Source: Humitalea rosea (GTDB taxonomy: Bacteria > Pseudomonadota > Alphaproteobacteria > Acetobacterales > Acetobacteraceae). From it: 57,587 bases of DNA. The stretch covers positions 1 to 57,587 of the forward strand of contig NZ_QKYU01000029.1 in NCBI RefSeq assembly GCF_003253705.1. The letters run 5' to 3'. Within the stretch, counting starts at the first letter, position 1. Every line of letters begins with the position of its first letter. Both the position numbers and the translations under genes were made by a program. Below the pieces are notes generated by a model. It worked only from the letters and a program-made list of their open reading frames with translations. It was not told the origin of the DNA and made no database searches. Shown here piece by piece: positions 27,809 to 36,276 of the stretch.

Positions 27809-29350
27809 TTGCGCGACAGCCGATCACCCGATCCGGATGTGGCGACTGTTGGGCGCATGGGGCAGGCGCCGCCCGCGGTCGCAAAGCACGCGAGGAGTGG
27901 CTGGAGCATTCTCAGCAACTGCCAGATTGGCACGGCGCATATCGATATTGTTCTTATCCAGCCCGAAAGCGGGGTGGTATTACTCGAAATCGAACCGCAT
28001 TGGGCGCCGAATGCCATGGCGCAGTTACGCCAAAGGCTCGATGCGGCCGGTTTTGCGGCCCGTTACCCGGGTCACCTTCCCATCATCCATCAGCCGCTGC
28101 GGCCCCAGGAGGTGCCGAAGCTGGATTTGCTGCTTGCCGCGGCCTTCGTCTGGCAGGAGCCGATTTCGATCGAGGGCGACGGGGCGTGGGAGGCGGCGCT
28201 GAAGGCGGTCCTGTCCCAGCCCGCCACCATCCAACCATCGGAGCCACCGCCGCCCCTCCCGGTGCCGCCGCCACCGACCCCGCGCAAACGGATGCCGGGG
28301 CTGACGCTGACCTTGCTCGGGGCCGTGGGCATTGGTCTGGTGATGGCGCGCAGCATCGGCGAAGAGCCCGAGGCGACCCCCGTCGTGGTCTGGGACGACC
28401 AGCCGCTGCCCGGCATGCCGGCGTGGTCGCAGGCCCCGGCCGATCGGATGGTGGCGCTGCCGGGCGCCGGGGACGCTCCGCAGCCGGATGCCGTCGGCGT
28501 GGTCCAGGACGGGGATGCGATCCTTGCCTCGGCGACGGCAGACCTGGCGCCGAGCCTCGTCATCGCGGAGGCCTCCCACGCCCCGCAGGAGGCGACGCAG
28601 AGCACACCGCCCGAAGACGCCGCTCCGCCGGTCTGGTTCGGCACACTCCCGATCCCGGAACCGGAGGACGTCCTCGCGGCCGAACCGCCGCCCACCCACC
28701 CCGTCGAGCACATGCTGGAGACGGCATCGCCGCCGGCCCAGGCGGCCGCCCCGGAACCGGATGACCCTCCTCCGGCGGAAGCCACCGCCGCAGCCCCGCC
28801 CCCGGAGCCCATGATTGCGCTGCCCCCCGTGGACGCCCCTGCCGCAATGGCCGAGCCCGAACCCATCCGTGAGCCGGAAGCGCCCGAGCCGATGCTGCCG
28901 GCGCCGGCCATGGTCGCGGAGCCGGCGCCACCGGAGGAGGCGCCCGCCCCCGGCACGCCGGCAGCGATGACCGAGGTGCCACCGGGATCGCAACCCCAGC
29001 CCGAGCCGGCCTTGCCGGCGCCTCCCCGCGCCGAGCCGCCGGTCTTGACGCCGCGCACCATCCCCATGGCCCCCACGCTACTCGTCGCGATGCTCCAGCG
29101 CGGCCAATCGCTCATGGCACTGGGCGATATCTCCGGTGCGCGACGCTTCTTCGAACGCGCCGCCGCCGCCGGCAGCGCCGTCGCGGCCCATGCCCTGGCC
29201 GAAACCTACGACCCGCGGATGCTGGCGCTGCGCGGCGCGCTCGGGATCGAGCCCGACCTCGCCGCCGCCCGGCTTTGGTACGACCGCGCCAAAGCCCTCA
29301 GTGCGGCCGAGGCCCCGACCCTGACCAAAACGCCCGAGGAGCGACCATGA
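27809..29350 (+). CDS. Membrane protein with nuclease-like head, Pro-rich stalk and Sel1-like tail
   Basis: Unrecognised 513-residue protein with TTG start behind a good GGAGG. Residues 30-135 form an alpha/beta domain; ILSNCQIGTAHIDIVLIQPE followed by GVVLLEIEPHW (Asp46, Glu60, Glu62) resembles the core of NERD/restriction-like domains, but the usual final Lys of ExK is Glu62, so activity is doubtful. A proline run and KR at 160-161 precede one membrane helix (about 163-182), so the head should be cytoplasmic and the rest periplasmic. Residues 185-415 are a low-complexity Pro/Ala/Glu linker. The last 95 residues (MALGDISGARRFFERAAAAGSAVAA, DLAAARLWYDRA) look like Sel1/TPR repeats. It overlaps the TAXI gene by ATGA. 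Function unknown. Confidence 0.75.
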   Translation: MRDSRSPDPDVATVGRMGQAPPAVAKHARSGWSILSNCQIGTAHIDIVLIQPESGVVLLEIEPHWAPNAMAQLRQRLDAAGFAARYPGHLPIIHQPLRPQEVPKLDLLLAAAFVWQEPISIEGDGAWEAALKAVLSQPATIQPSEPPPPLPVPPPPTPRKRMPGLTLTLLGAVGIGLVMARSIGEEPEATPVVVWDDQPLPGMPAWSQAPADRMVALPGAGDAPQPDAVGVVQDGDAILASATADLAPSLVIAEASHAPQEATQSTPPEDAAPPVWFGTLPIPEPEDVLAAEPPPTHPVEHMLETASPPAQAAAPEPDDPPPAEATAAAPPPEPMIALPPVDAPAAMAEPEPIREPEAPEPMLPAPAMVAEPAPPEEAPAPGTPAAMTEVPPGSQPQPEPALPAPPRAEPPVLTPRTIPMAPTLLVAMLQRGQSLMALGDISGARRFFERAAAAGSAVAAHALAETYDPRMLALRGALGIEPDLAAARLWYDRAKALSAAEAPTLTKTPEERP

Positions 29351-30339
29351 GCCCGACCTTGCCCGCCTCCCTGTCACGCCGGGACCTGGTCCTGGCCGGA
29401 CTCATGACGGCGCTCACCGGCCCGGCGCTCGCCCAAGGGCTGCCGATGTCGGTCAATGCCCTGACCGCGCGGGCGAATGCGGGAACGGTGGGCATCATCT
29501 CCGGCGGTGTTGACGGGACCTATATCCGCATCGCCGCCGACCTCGCGGCGGTGCTGGACGATGGTGATACGCTCCGGGTCCTCGCGATCGTCGGCAAGGG
29601 GTCGCTGCGCAACATCGCCGATATCCTGCTGCTGCGCGGCATCGACATCGGGATCGTGCAGTCCGATGCGCTCGCCTTCGCCCGGCGCCAACGCATCCTG
29701 CCAGGGGTCGGCACGCTGATCCAATACATCGCCAAGCTCTACGACGAGGAGATCCACATCCTTGCGCGCGCGGATATCCGCATGCTGGAGGACCTCGCTG
29801 GCAAGCCGGTCAATGTCGATGTTCCGGGCAGCGGCACGGCGATGACGGCCTCGCTGGTGTTCGACATGCTGGGCATCCCGGTCGTCATGACCGACGAGAC
29901 CCAGGACGTCGCCCTGACCAGGCTCCGGCGCGGCGAGATCGCGGCCATGGCCTTCGTGGCGGGCAAGCCGGCCCGGATTTTTGGCGGCGTGCCGGCGGGG
30001 AGCGATCTGCACTTCCTGCCGATCCCGGCCACGCCCGAGTTGATCGAGACCTATCTGCCATCCAGCCTGGCCTCGGCCGACTACCCGATGCTGATCGCAC
30101 CGGGCACGACGGTGGAGACGATCGCGGTGGGCGCGGTAATGGCGGTCTATGCCTGGCAGCCGGGCAGCGATCGCCACCGCAAGGTGTCGCGCTTCATCGA
30201 GGCGCTGCACGCGCAATTCGGGGAATTTTTGCGCCCGCCCCGGCATCCCAAATGGCGGGAGGTCAATCTCGCCGCCGAAGTGCCGGGTTGGGTTCGCTTC
30301 GAGGCGGCGCCATCGGCGGCCCGCCTGACGATACGCTGA
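29347..30339 (+). CDS. TAXI-family periplasmic binding protein
   Basis: TRAP-associated extracytoplasmic immunogenic (TAXI) solute-binding protein, 330 residues. The N-terminus has SRRDLVLAG and a hydrophobic stretch ending TGPALAQG, a Tat-like signal peptide. The mature part has GIISGGVDGTYIRIAADLA and then DIGIVQSDALAFAR, both typical of TAXI proteins. No TRAP permease gene is nearby. The start is fixed by the ATGA overlap with the upstream membrane protein, which implies that the two work together, perhaps as a ligand sensor with a signalling or scaffold partner. Confidence 0.85.
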   Translation: MSPTLPASLSRRDLVLAGLMTALTGPALAQGLPMSVNALTARANAGTVGIISGGVDGTYIRIAADLAAVLDDGDTLRVLAIVGKGSLRNIADILLLRGIDIGIVQSDALAFARRQRILPGVGTLIQYIAKLYDEEIHILARADIRMLEDLAGKPVNVDVPGSGTAMTASLVFDMLGIPVVMTDETQDVALTRLRRGEIAAMAFVAGKPARIFGGVPAGSDLHFLPIPATPELIETYLPSSLASADYPMLIAPGTTVETIAVGAVMAVYAWQPGSDRHRKVSRFIEALHAQFGEFLRPPRHPKWREVNLAAEVPGWVRFEAAPSAARLTIR

Positions 30340-30385
30340 AGGCGGCTGGCCGGATGGCCGGCCGCCCCCAGATTCTCCAGGCTGC

Positions 30386-31354
30386 TCAGTCGGCGCGGAT
30401 GTTGTTGCGGCGGATGACCCCGCCCCACTTCTCAATCTCGCTGCGCAGGAAGGCCCCGAATTCCTCGCTGCTGTTGCCGCCAGGGATCGCGCCCTGCCCA
30501 TCCAGCAGGCGCCTCACATCCGGGTCCTGCAAGGCGCCGATGGCGGCGCGGCGCAGGGCGGCCAGCGGGCCCGCCGGCATGTTGATGGGGGCGATCAGCC
30601 CATGCCAGTTGCTGGCATCGACCGCCGGCAGCCCGACCTCGGTCATGGTCGGGACATCGGGCAGCCAGGACAGGCGCTCGCGGGTCCCCACGGCAAGCGC
30701 GCGCATCGTCCCGGCGCGGATCTGCGGCAGCAGCACGGGCAGGTCGGCGAAGCCAAGCTGGACCTCGTCCCGCAGGATCGAGGTCGCGAGCTGGCCGCCG
30801 CTGCTGTAGGAAATATGGACGATGTCGATCCCGGCCGCGGCGCGAAGCTGCTCGGCCGCCAGATGCGGCATGCTGCCGGAGCCGGTGGAGCCGAAGTTCA
30901 GCTTGCCCGGCGAGGCCTTCGCACCGGCCACAAGCTCTTGGAGCGTGCGGTAGGGCGAGGCGATGGGAACCACCAGCGGCTCCGGCACCAGCACGGCCAG
31001 GGTGAGCGGCGCCAGATCCTTCAGCGGGTCATAGGGCGTGCCGCGATCGAGGTTGGGCGAGATCGCCAGGGCCCCCGCGCTGCCGATGGCGAAGGTGTAG
31101 CCGTCGGGCGCGGATTTGGCCGCGACATCGACGCCGGTCACACCACCGGCACCGGCGCGGTTCTCGACCACCACGGGCTGGCCCAAGGTCGCCGCCATCC
31201 GCGGCGCCATGATGCGGGCGACGATGTCGCTCGGCCCGCCGGCCCCGAAGGGCACGATGAAGCGGATCGCCCGGGTCGGGTAGGCGTCCTGCGCCGCCGC
31301 GGGCAGGACCGTCAGGGCGCCGAGCAGGGCGCCCAGGATTGCATGGAGTCTCAT
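30386..31354 (-). CDS. Bug-family (TctC-like) periplasmic binding protein
   Basis: Extracytoplasmic binding protein of the tripartite tricarboxylate transporter family, 322 residues. A Sec signal peptide (MRLHAILGALLGALTVLPAAAQ) is followed by YPTRAIRFIVPFGAGGPSDIVARI, the family hallmark, and VVENRAGAGGVTG. No tctA or tctB permease genes are adjacent, as is common for the many orphan Bug proteins of Betaproteobacteria and Acetobacteraceae. Divergent from the enolase-superfamily gene with a 91-base gap, so the two may be co-regulated and the ligand may be the substrate of that enzyme. Confidence 0.9.
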   Translation of the reverse strand: MRLHAILGALLGALTVLPAAAQDAYPTRAIRFIVPFGAGGPSDIVARIMAPRMAATLGQPVVVENRAGAGGVTGVDVAAKSAPDGYTFAIGSAGALAISPNLDRGTPYDPLKDLAPLTLAVLVPEPLVVPIASPYRTLQELVAGAKASPGKLNFGSTGSGSMPHLAAEQLRAAAGIDIVHISYSSGGQLATSILRDEVQLGFADLPVLLPQIRAGTMRALAVGTRERLSWLPDVPTMTEVGLPAVDASNWHGLIAPINMPAGPLAALRRAAIGALQDPDVRRLLDGQGAIPGGNSSEEFGAFLRSEIEKWGGVIRRNNIRAD

Positions 31355-31445
31355 TCTTATTTCCTCCCTACCGGCTTCTTTGGGCCGGCCATGGGTGTGA
31401 CAAGCCTAGCCCGCGGCGAAGTCCGAAGGCGATAGGGCAGCAGAC

Positions 31446-32519
31446 ATGAAAATCATCCGCATCGAAACCCGCATGCTCCGCAGCGCCTTCACCTATGGCG
31501 CGGGCAGCGCGGGGTTCGGCGGCAACCTCCGCCTGCGCGAGATCGAGACGCTGCTGGTGCGGGTCGAGACCGAGGATGGCTTGCATGGCTGGGGCGAGGG
31601 TTTTGGCTTCAGCCTGGGCGAAACGACGAAGGATGCGGTGGACCGGCTGATCGGCCCGGCCTGCATCGGCCTGGACGGCAGCGATATCGCGGGGGTGCAG
31701 CGCCTGCTGCTGCGCCGCTTCCACAATTTCGGCCGGCATGGACCGGTGCGCTACGGGATCTCGGCCATCGACGTCGCGCTATGGGACCTGGCGGGCAAGC
31801 GCGCCGGCAAGCCGCTGCATGCGCTGCTCGGCAACGGCGGCCGCGCGCGGGTTCCCGCCTATGCCAGCCTGCTGCGCTATGGCGAGCCGACTGTGGTGGC
31901 GGCCAATGTCGCCGAGGCCATCCGCCTGGGCTACCGCCAGATCAAGCTGCATGAGGTGGATCTGGCCTGCATCCGCGCCGCGCGCGCGGCGGCGCCGCCC
32001 GAGGTGCCCCTGATGCTCGACATCAACTGCACCTGGGAGCGGGTCGAGGAGGCGGTGGGCTTCTGTCGCGCGGTGGAGGGGATGAATATCCGCTGGGTCG
32101 AGGAGCCGGTCTGGCCGCCCGAGGATTTCGCCGCCATGGGCGCGGTGCGGGCGGCGGCGGGCTGCGGTATCGCGGCAGGGGAAAACCTCGGCGGGCCGGA
32201 GGATTTCGCCAGGCTGATCGCGGCGCGCGCGGTGGATTTCGTGCAGCCCAGCGTCACCAAGCATGGCGGGCTGACCGCCATGGTCGAGGTGGCGGCGATG
32301 GCGCGCGCGGCCGGCATCGCCGTGGTGCCGCACTCGCCCTATTTCGGCCCGGGGCTGCTCGCCACGCTGCACTGGCTCGCCGCCGCCGATCATGAGGAAC
32401 CGCTGGAGATATACTTCGCCGAGTTGGCGACGCCCCCCTTCGGCGCCGCGCTGGCGGCGCAAGAGGGGTTCGTCACCGTGCCGGACGGCCCGGGTCTCGG
32501 GCTGGAGCCGGACATCTGA
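31446..32519 (+). CDS. Mandelate racemase/muconate lactonizing-like enzyme
   Basis: Enolase-superfamily protein of 357 residues: capping domain (about 1-125) and a TIM barrel. Metal ligands are Asp192 (LMLDIN), Glu219 (RWVEEP) and Glu246 (AAGENLG). The strand-2 acid/base motif is Lys167-x-His169 (IKLH) where KxK is common, and His296 (VVPHSPY) lies at the end of strand 7. This residue set points to a sugar-acid dehydratase or racemase, not to a muconate cycloisomerase; the substrate is not known. Divergently paired with an orphan Bug protein. Confidence 0.85.
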   Translation: MKIIRIETRMLRSAFTYGAGSAGFGGNLRLREIETLLVRVETEDGLHGWGEGFGFSLGETTKDAVDRLIGPACIGLDGSDIAGVQRLLLRRFHNFGRHGPVRYGISAIDVALWDLAGKRAGKPLHALLGNGGRARVPAYASLLRYGEPTVVAANVAEAIRLGYRQIKLHEVDLACIRAARAAAPPEVPLMLDINCTWERVEEAVGFCRAVEGMNIRWVEEPVWPPEDFAAMGAVRAAAGCGIAAGENLGGPEDFARLIAARAVDFVQPSVTKHGGLTAMVEVAAMARAAGIAVVPHSPYFGPGLLATLHWLAAADHEEPLEIYFAELATPPFGAALAAQEGFVTVPDGPGLGLEPDI

Positions 32520-32625
32520 TCAGCCGATCCCGGACAGGCGGTAGAAGCGCGCGGCGCCGCGCCAGAACAGGTCGGCCTTCTCCTCGGCGCTGGCGCCGGC
32601 GGCCAGGCGCTTGAAGCGTTCCAGC
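32520..32625 (-). pseudogene. 3-prime remnant of an amidohydrolase-like gene
   Basis: On the minus strand the segment reads LERFKRLAAGASAEEKADLFWRGAARFYRL and then stops at 32520. The DLFWRGAARFYRL ending is typical for the C-terminus of metal-dependent amidohydrolases (Amidohydro_2). The reading frame cannot be followed upstream into the rest of such an enzyme, so only about 35 codons remain. Identification is from a short motif and is tentative. Confidence 0.4.
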
Positions 32626-32718
32626 CGATGGCGCAGCCGTAGCCGCCCTTGCCGAAGGCTTCTCCGGCCATACTGAACGGCACGCCGCTGCTGCCGCAGT
32701 CGGGAGTTCGCGGCGGAG

Positions 32719-32870
32719 GTGTCCTGGGATCTGCCGAGCCTGGCGCCGGGGGCGACGTCGCTGATCGATGTGACGGTGAGCGGGCGCGGGCGGAGGATCT
32801 GGCGCAGGCGTCCCTGTCGGTGCGGGTGGCAAAGCGAAAGGTGCCACAGAGGCCGTTCGCAGCACGTCGT
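32719..32870 (+). pseudogene. Frameshifted remnant, possibly of a phage or surface protein
   Basis: The plus strand encodes WDLPSLAPGATSLIDVTVSG and then, after a shift of frame near 32780, ARAEDLAQASLSV. The first half resembles a short repeat-type domain often found at the ends of phage-associated proteins in Rhodospirillales. No start, stop or continuous frame supports a working gene. Together with the amidohydrolase remnant it fills the 355-base gap between two intact genes with debris. Confidence 0.35.
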
Positions 32871-32874
32871 GCCA

Positions 32875-33576
32875 TCACGCGGCGCGTGGCTGCTCCTGTT
32901 CAATCCGTCCATCGCGCAACGCCACCATGCGGTCGAAGCGATCAAAAATCTTCTCGTCATGCGTGACGACCAGGATTGCCGCCTGCTGTTCCCGCGCCAC
33001 CTGCCGCAGCAAGTCCATGACCACGCGCGCGCGCTCGGAATCCAGCGCCGCGGTGGGTTCGTCCGCGAGAATGACCTGCGGCCGGTTGACCAGGGCGCGG
33101 GCGATGGCCACGCGCTGCGCCTCGCCGCCCGACAGCCGCGAGGGCATTGCCGAGGCGCGTTTGCCGACCTGGAGATAGTCGAGCAGCGCGCCCGCCCGCT
33201 GCCGCGCCGTGGTGCGGTCCACGCCATCCAGCGTCATGGCCAGCGCGACATTGTCGATGGCGTTCAGGAAGGGCAGCAGATTGTGGAACTGGAAGATGAA
33301 GCCGATCCGCTCCCGCCGCAGCCGGCGCAGATCTGGCACGCGCCAATGTCCCTCCCACACCGTCTCGCCACCGATGGAGAGCTTGCCGGCGGTGGGTTCC
33401 TGGATGCAGGCGATCAGGTTCAGCAGCGTCGATTTGCCGCTGCCGGAGGGGCCCTTCAGCCCGACCACCTCACCGGCACCAACCTGCAGGTCGACATCGG
33501 CCAGGGCGCGCACCGCGGTCTCGCCGGCGCCGAAGGTCTTGCACAGCTTCTCGACCTGCACGAGGGGGCCGGCCAT
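32875..33576 (-). CDS. ABC exporter ATPase (MacB/DevA/LolD-like)
   Basis: ATP-binding protein of 233 residues. Walker A is GPSGSGKST, the signature is LSGGEAQRVAIARA, and Walker B is VILADEPTAALD. FIFQFHNLLPFLNAIDNVALAM is the Q-loop region typical of the LolD/MacB type that works with FtsX-like permeases. It follows the permease by 5 bases on the same strand and completes a membrane-fusion/permease/ATPase exporter. Confidence 0.92.
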   Translation of the reverse strand: MAGPLVQVEKLCKTFGAGETAVRALADVDLQVGAGEVVGLKGPSGSGKSTLLNLIACIQEPTAGKLSIGGETVWEGHWRVPDLRRLRRERIGFIFQFHNLLPFLNAIDNVALAMTLDGVDRTTARQRAGALLDYLQVGKRASAMPSRLSGGEAQRVAIARALVNRPQVILADEPTAALDSERARVVMDLLRQVAREQQAAILVVTHDEKIFDRFDRMVALRDGRIEQEQPRAA

Positions 33577-33581
33577 GCGTC

Positions 33582-34715
33582 TCAGCCCCCCAACGCCTGT
33601 TGCGGTTCGATCCTGAGCGCGGCGCGGATCGAGACCAGACTTCCGAGCAGGCAGATCACGGCGACAACCACGGCCATGACCGCGACCTCCGCCGGGCCGA
33701 GCGCCACCGTGCGGGGGAAGACATCACGCGCGGAGAAGACGATCGCCACAGCGGCGACATAGGCGACACCACCCAGCAGCAGCGCCTGTTGCAGCACCAG
33801 GCCGATGATCGTGCGGTCCGGCGCGCCGATCAGCTTCAGCGTCGCGATCTCGCGCAGCTTGTCCATCGTCATTGTGTAGATGATCAAGGCGATGATGACG
33901 GCGGAGACGAACAGCAGCACCACCGTGAACATGCCGAGTTGCACGCGCGCGCGATTGACGACCGACAGGGTCAGCAGATCCGATTGTTCCTGATCCGTCA
34001 GCGCCGCCAGGTGCTTCCAGCGCAGCGCGGTCTCCGCCACCAGGGCAGGGTCCGCGTCCGGGTGCAGCCGGGCGATGATGGCGTTCACCGTATCGGTGCT
34101 GCCGCCGCCGGTGCTGGCGGCGATGGCCCGCCTTGCTGCCGCGGGCGCGAGGCGGAATTGCAGGTCCTGGCTGTCGCGCAACTGCATGAAGATCAGCGGA
34201 TCGCCCCCCGAGGCCACCAGCCCGCGCGTGGTGCCGACGACATGGTAGCGATACCGGCCGAGCAGCAGCGTGGCGCCGAGCGGGAGGCCGGACCTGGCAT
34301 CAGCCACGATCTCGAACCGCGTCCCACCCAGGCCGCGCCCCGTGGCAATGACGGATGGCCCGCCGGGCCGCCCAGGCTCATAACCGATGACCTGAACGCG
34401 GATGGTGCCCTGCGGCGCCTGGGCTTCGGCCGTGCGCAGCGTGATGGCGCCGGCCGCCGCCACGCCGGGCAGGCGCGCCACCATCTCCCGCACATCGCCC
34501 GGGATGCGCGAGGCTTCGGCGAAGGGGCCGCGCGTGCCGGATTCCACCACCCAGAGATCCGCGCGCAGGCTGCGCGACAGCGCCAGCGCCTCCGTCACCA
34601 CACCCTGATAGATGCCGACCATCGACAATGCGACCGCCATCAGCAGGCCGAGCCCGAGGCAGGTCAGCACGAAGCGGCCGAGCTTGTGGCGGATGTCGGC
34701 GAGCGCGAGGTTCAC
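33582..34715 (-). CDS. FtsX-like ABC exporter permease (DevC type)
   Basis: Permease of 377 residues: one N-terminal membrane helix (VLTCLGLGLLMAVALSMVGIY), a large periplasmic domain (about 45-255) and three C-terminal helices, the MacB/DevC-type topology. In this family the periplasmic domain contacts the membrane-fusion protein, and substrates are lipids, glycolipids or peptides pushed toward the outer membrane. It overlaps the fusion-protein gene by ATGA. Confidence 0.88.
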   Translation of the reverse strand: MNLALADIRHKLGRFVLTCLGLGLLMAVALSMVGIYQGVVTEALALSRSLRADLWVVESGTRGPFAEASRIPGDVREMVARLPGVAAAGAITLRTAEAQAPQGTIRVQVIGYEPGRPGGPSVIATGRGLGGTRFEIVADARSGLPLGATLLLGRYRYHVVGTTRGLVASGGDPLIFMQLRDSQDLQFRLAPAAARRAIAASTGGGSTDTVNAIIARLHPDADPALVAETALRWKHLAALTDQEQSDLLTLSVVNRARVQLGMFTVVLLFVSAVIIALIIYTMTMDKLREIATLKLIGAPDRTIIGLVLQQALLLGGVAYVAAVAIVFSARDVFPRTVALGPAEVAVMAVVVAVICLLGSLVSIRAALRIEPQQALGG

Positions 34716-35893
34716 GGCGCCGCCACCGCGCGCGCCGCCCTGCCCACGGCGAAGCGCGAACCGACCTGACTCACCAGCGCGACATCCTCCGGCAGGCCAT
34801 CCGTGATCGCCACCCGCCCATCGACCAGCCGCGCCGCGATGGTCACGCGCCGTTGCGCGAGCCGCCCATCCTCGATCGTCCAGACGGTGCCGCCGGCGCC
34901 GTCGAAGCCATGCAGCGCCTGTTCCGGCAGCAGCCGGGCACGCGGCAGGCGTGCTGTCTCGATCACGACCTCGGCCTGCTCGCCCACCACGGGCATGGTG
35001 GGACAGGAGCGGCAGCGCAGAAAGACGCGGCGCTCCTCCGTGACGCGGTCAGCCTCCAGCCCGATGCGGACGATCTGCGCCTCGATCGGATGGCCCGGGC
35101 GGCTGCGTACGGTGACCATGCCGGTTTGGCCGAGCGCCAGGTCACCGGCGCGGCCCTCATCGATGAAGGCCTGCATCCAGATGCTCTCGGGGGCGACCAG
35201 GGTGAACACCGCCTCGCCCGGATTGAGCGCCGTGCCCGCCTCACGCGACCGGGCGATCACCATGGCATCGAAGGGCGCGCGCAGCGTGTGCTTCTCCAGC
35301 GTGGCGCGTTCCGTCTCCAGATTGGCGCGCGCCTCGGCCTGGGCGGCGCGCGCCACGGCCGCATCAGCGGCGTTCACCAGAAGATCGACACGCGCCAGCT
35401 CCTGCTCGGTCTCGGCGAGTTCCGCGACCTCCTGGCTGCCCACGCCACGGCTCGCGAGGTCGCGCCGCCGCCGCGCCGTGGCCTGCTTCTGGGTGAACTG
35501 CGCCGCCGCGCGCTCACGCTGCGCGTCGGCCCGCGCCGCAGCCGCATCGGCCGAAAGCACCGCGGCCTCGGCGCGGGCGAGGCGCGCCTGCTGGCTGATC
35601 GGGTTGAGGCGCGCGAGCACGGCGCCGGCCGCAACGCGATCGCCGTGGTCCGCAGCCAACTCGATGAGCGTGCCGGGCACTTCGAAGCCGACGCGCGAGA
35701 GCACCTGCGCCTCGATCGCGCCAAGGCCGAAGACGGTGACCGGCACATCCTGCTGAAAGGCGGCGACGGGTACGGGCAGCGCGCGCTGCCGCGTATACCA
35801 CCAGAAGCCCCCGGCGGCCGCGGCGACGACAAGCCCGGCCATGGCGAAACGGAGAACGCGCACGCCGCCAGTTCCTCTTTTCCTCATGCCCAC
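34712..35893 (-). CDS. HlyD/DevB-type membrane-fusion protein
   Basis: Periplasmic adaptor of 393 residues. An N-terminal anchor (VLRFAMAGLVVAAAAGGFWW) precedes a barrel-sandwich half motif (VGFEVPGTLIELAADHGDRVAAGAVLARL), a long Ala/Arg/Glu-rich coiled hairpin (about 105-215) and the second barrel half (LRAPFDAMVIARSREAGTALNPGE). The GTG start at 35893 overlaps the haemoglobin stop; ATG 35887 is an alternative two codons on. No outer-membrane channel gene is adjacent, so a TolC homologue elsewhere is expected. Confidence 0.9.
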   Translation of the reverse strand: MGMRKRGTGGVRVLRFAMAGLVVAAAAGGFWWYTRQRALPVPVAAFQQDVPVTVFGLGAIEAQVLSRVGFEVPGTLIELAADHGDRVAAGAVLARLNPISQQARLARAEAAVLSADAAAARADAQRERAAAQFTQKQATARRRRDLASRGVGSQEVAELAETEQELARVDLLVNAADAAVARAAQAEARANLETERATLEKHTLRAPFDAMVIARSREAGTALNPGEAVFTLVAPESIWMQAFIDEGRAGDLALGQTGMVTVRSRPGHPIEAQIVRIGLEADRVTEERRVFLRCRSCPTMPVVGEQAEVVIETARLPRARLLPEQALHGFDGAGGTVWTIEDGRLAQRRVTIAARLVDGRVAITDGLPEDVALVSQVGSRFAVGRAARAVAAP

Positions 35894-36276
35894 TATCCTA
35901 CACCGCGATTCTGCATGTGGTGGGCAAGTTTCCCGATCTGCGGCAGCACATCATGGCCGAGCGCCGCGTCCTCGACCTCGTCCTTCCAGGCGCGATGGAA
36001 ACACAACAGCCAGCCACGGACCTCCTCGGCGCCGATCCGTGCGTGCATGTGGCGGCGCCGCAGCATCGGATGTCCATGGCGTTCGACGTAGAGCGGTGGA
36101 CCGCCAAGCCATCCCGACAGGTATTCGAACAGGCGCTGCTCGGCATTGGCCAGGTTTGGCGGGTGCACGGCGCGGCAGGCGGCGGCCTCCGGCAGCGTGT
36201 CCATCAGCACATAAAAGCGGTGCGTGAAGCGTTGGATGCCTGCCTCGCCGCCCATCCGGTCATAGGGCGTCGTCAT
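35893..36276 (-). CDS. Group II truncated haemoglobin
   Basis: Haem protein of 127 residues. The proximal His76 lies in GHPMLRRRHMHARIG, the group II hallmark; Phe21-Tyr22 occupy the B9-B10 region and Trp89 (VRGWLLCF) matches the conserved G8 Trp that stabilises bound ligands. Such globins bind O2 and NO and are often used in NO or peroxide detoxification. ATG 36276 overlaps the stop of the upstream methyltransferase-like gene (ATGA), and the stop overlaps the start of the membrane-fusion gene. Confidence 0.9.
   Translation of the reverse strand: MTTPYDRMGGEAGIQRFTHRFYVLMDTLPEAAACRAVHPPNLANAEQRLFEYLSGWLGGPPLYVERHGHPMLRRRHMHARIGAEEVRGWLLCFHRAWKDEVEDAALGHDVLPQIGKLAHHMQNRGVG

Noticed and set aside
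28201-29080. Pro/Ala/Glu-rich stretch considered as a non-coding frame
   Set aside because: It is low in complexity but continuous between a good N-terminal domain with membrane helix and a Sel1-like end, and the frame ends in an ATGA overlap with the TAXI gene, so it is most likely a true linker.
32719-33762. A 347-codon plus-strand frame running into the exporter ATPase
   Set aside because: From 32875 it is antisense to an ABC ATPase with complete Walker and signature motifs. Only the short stretch before 32870 may be old coding sequence.
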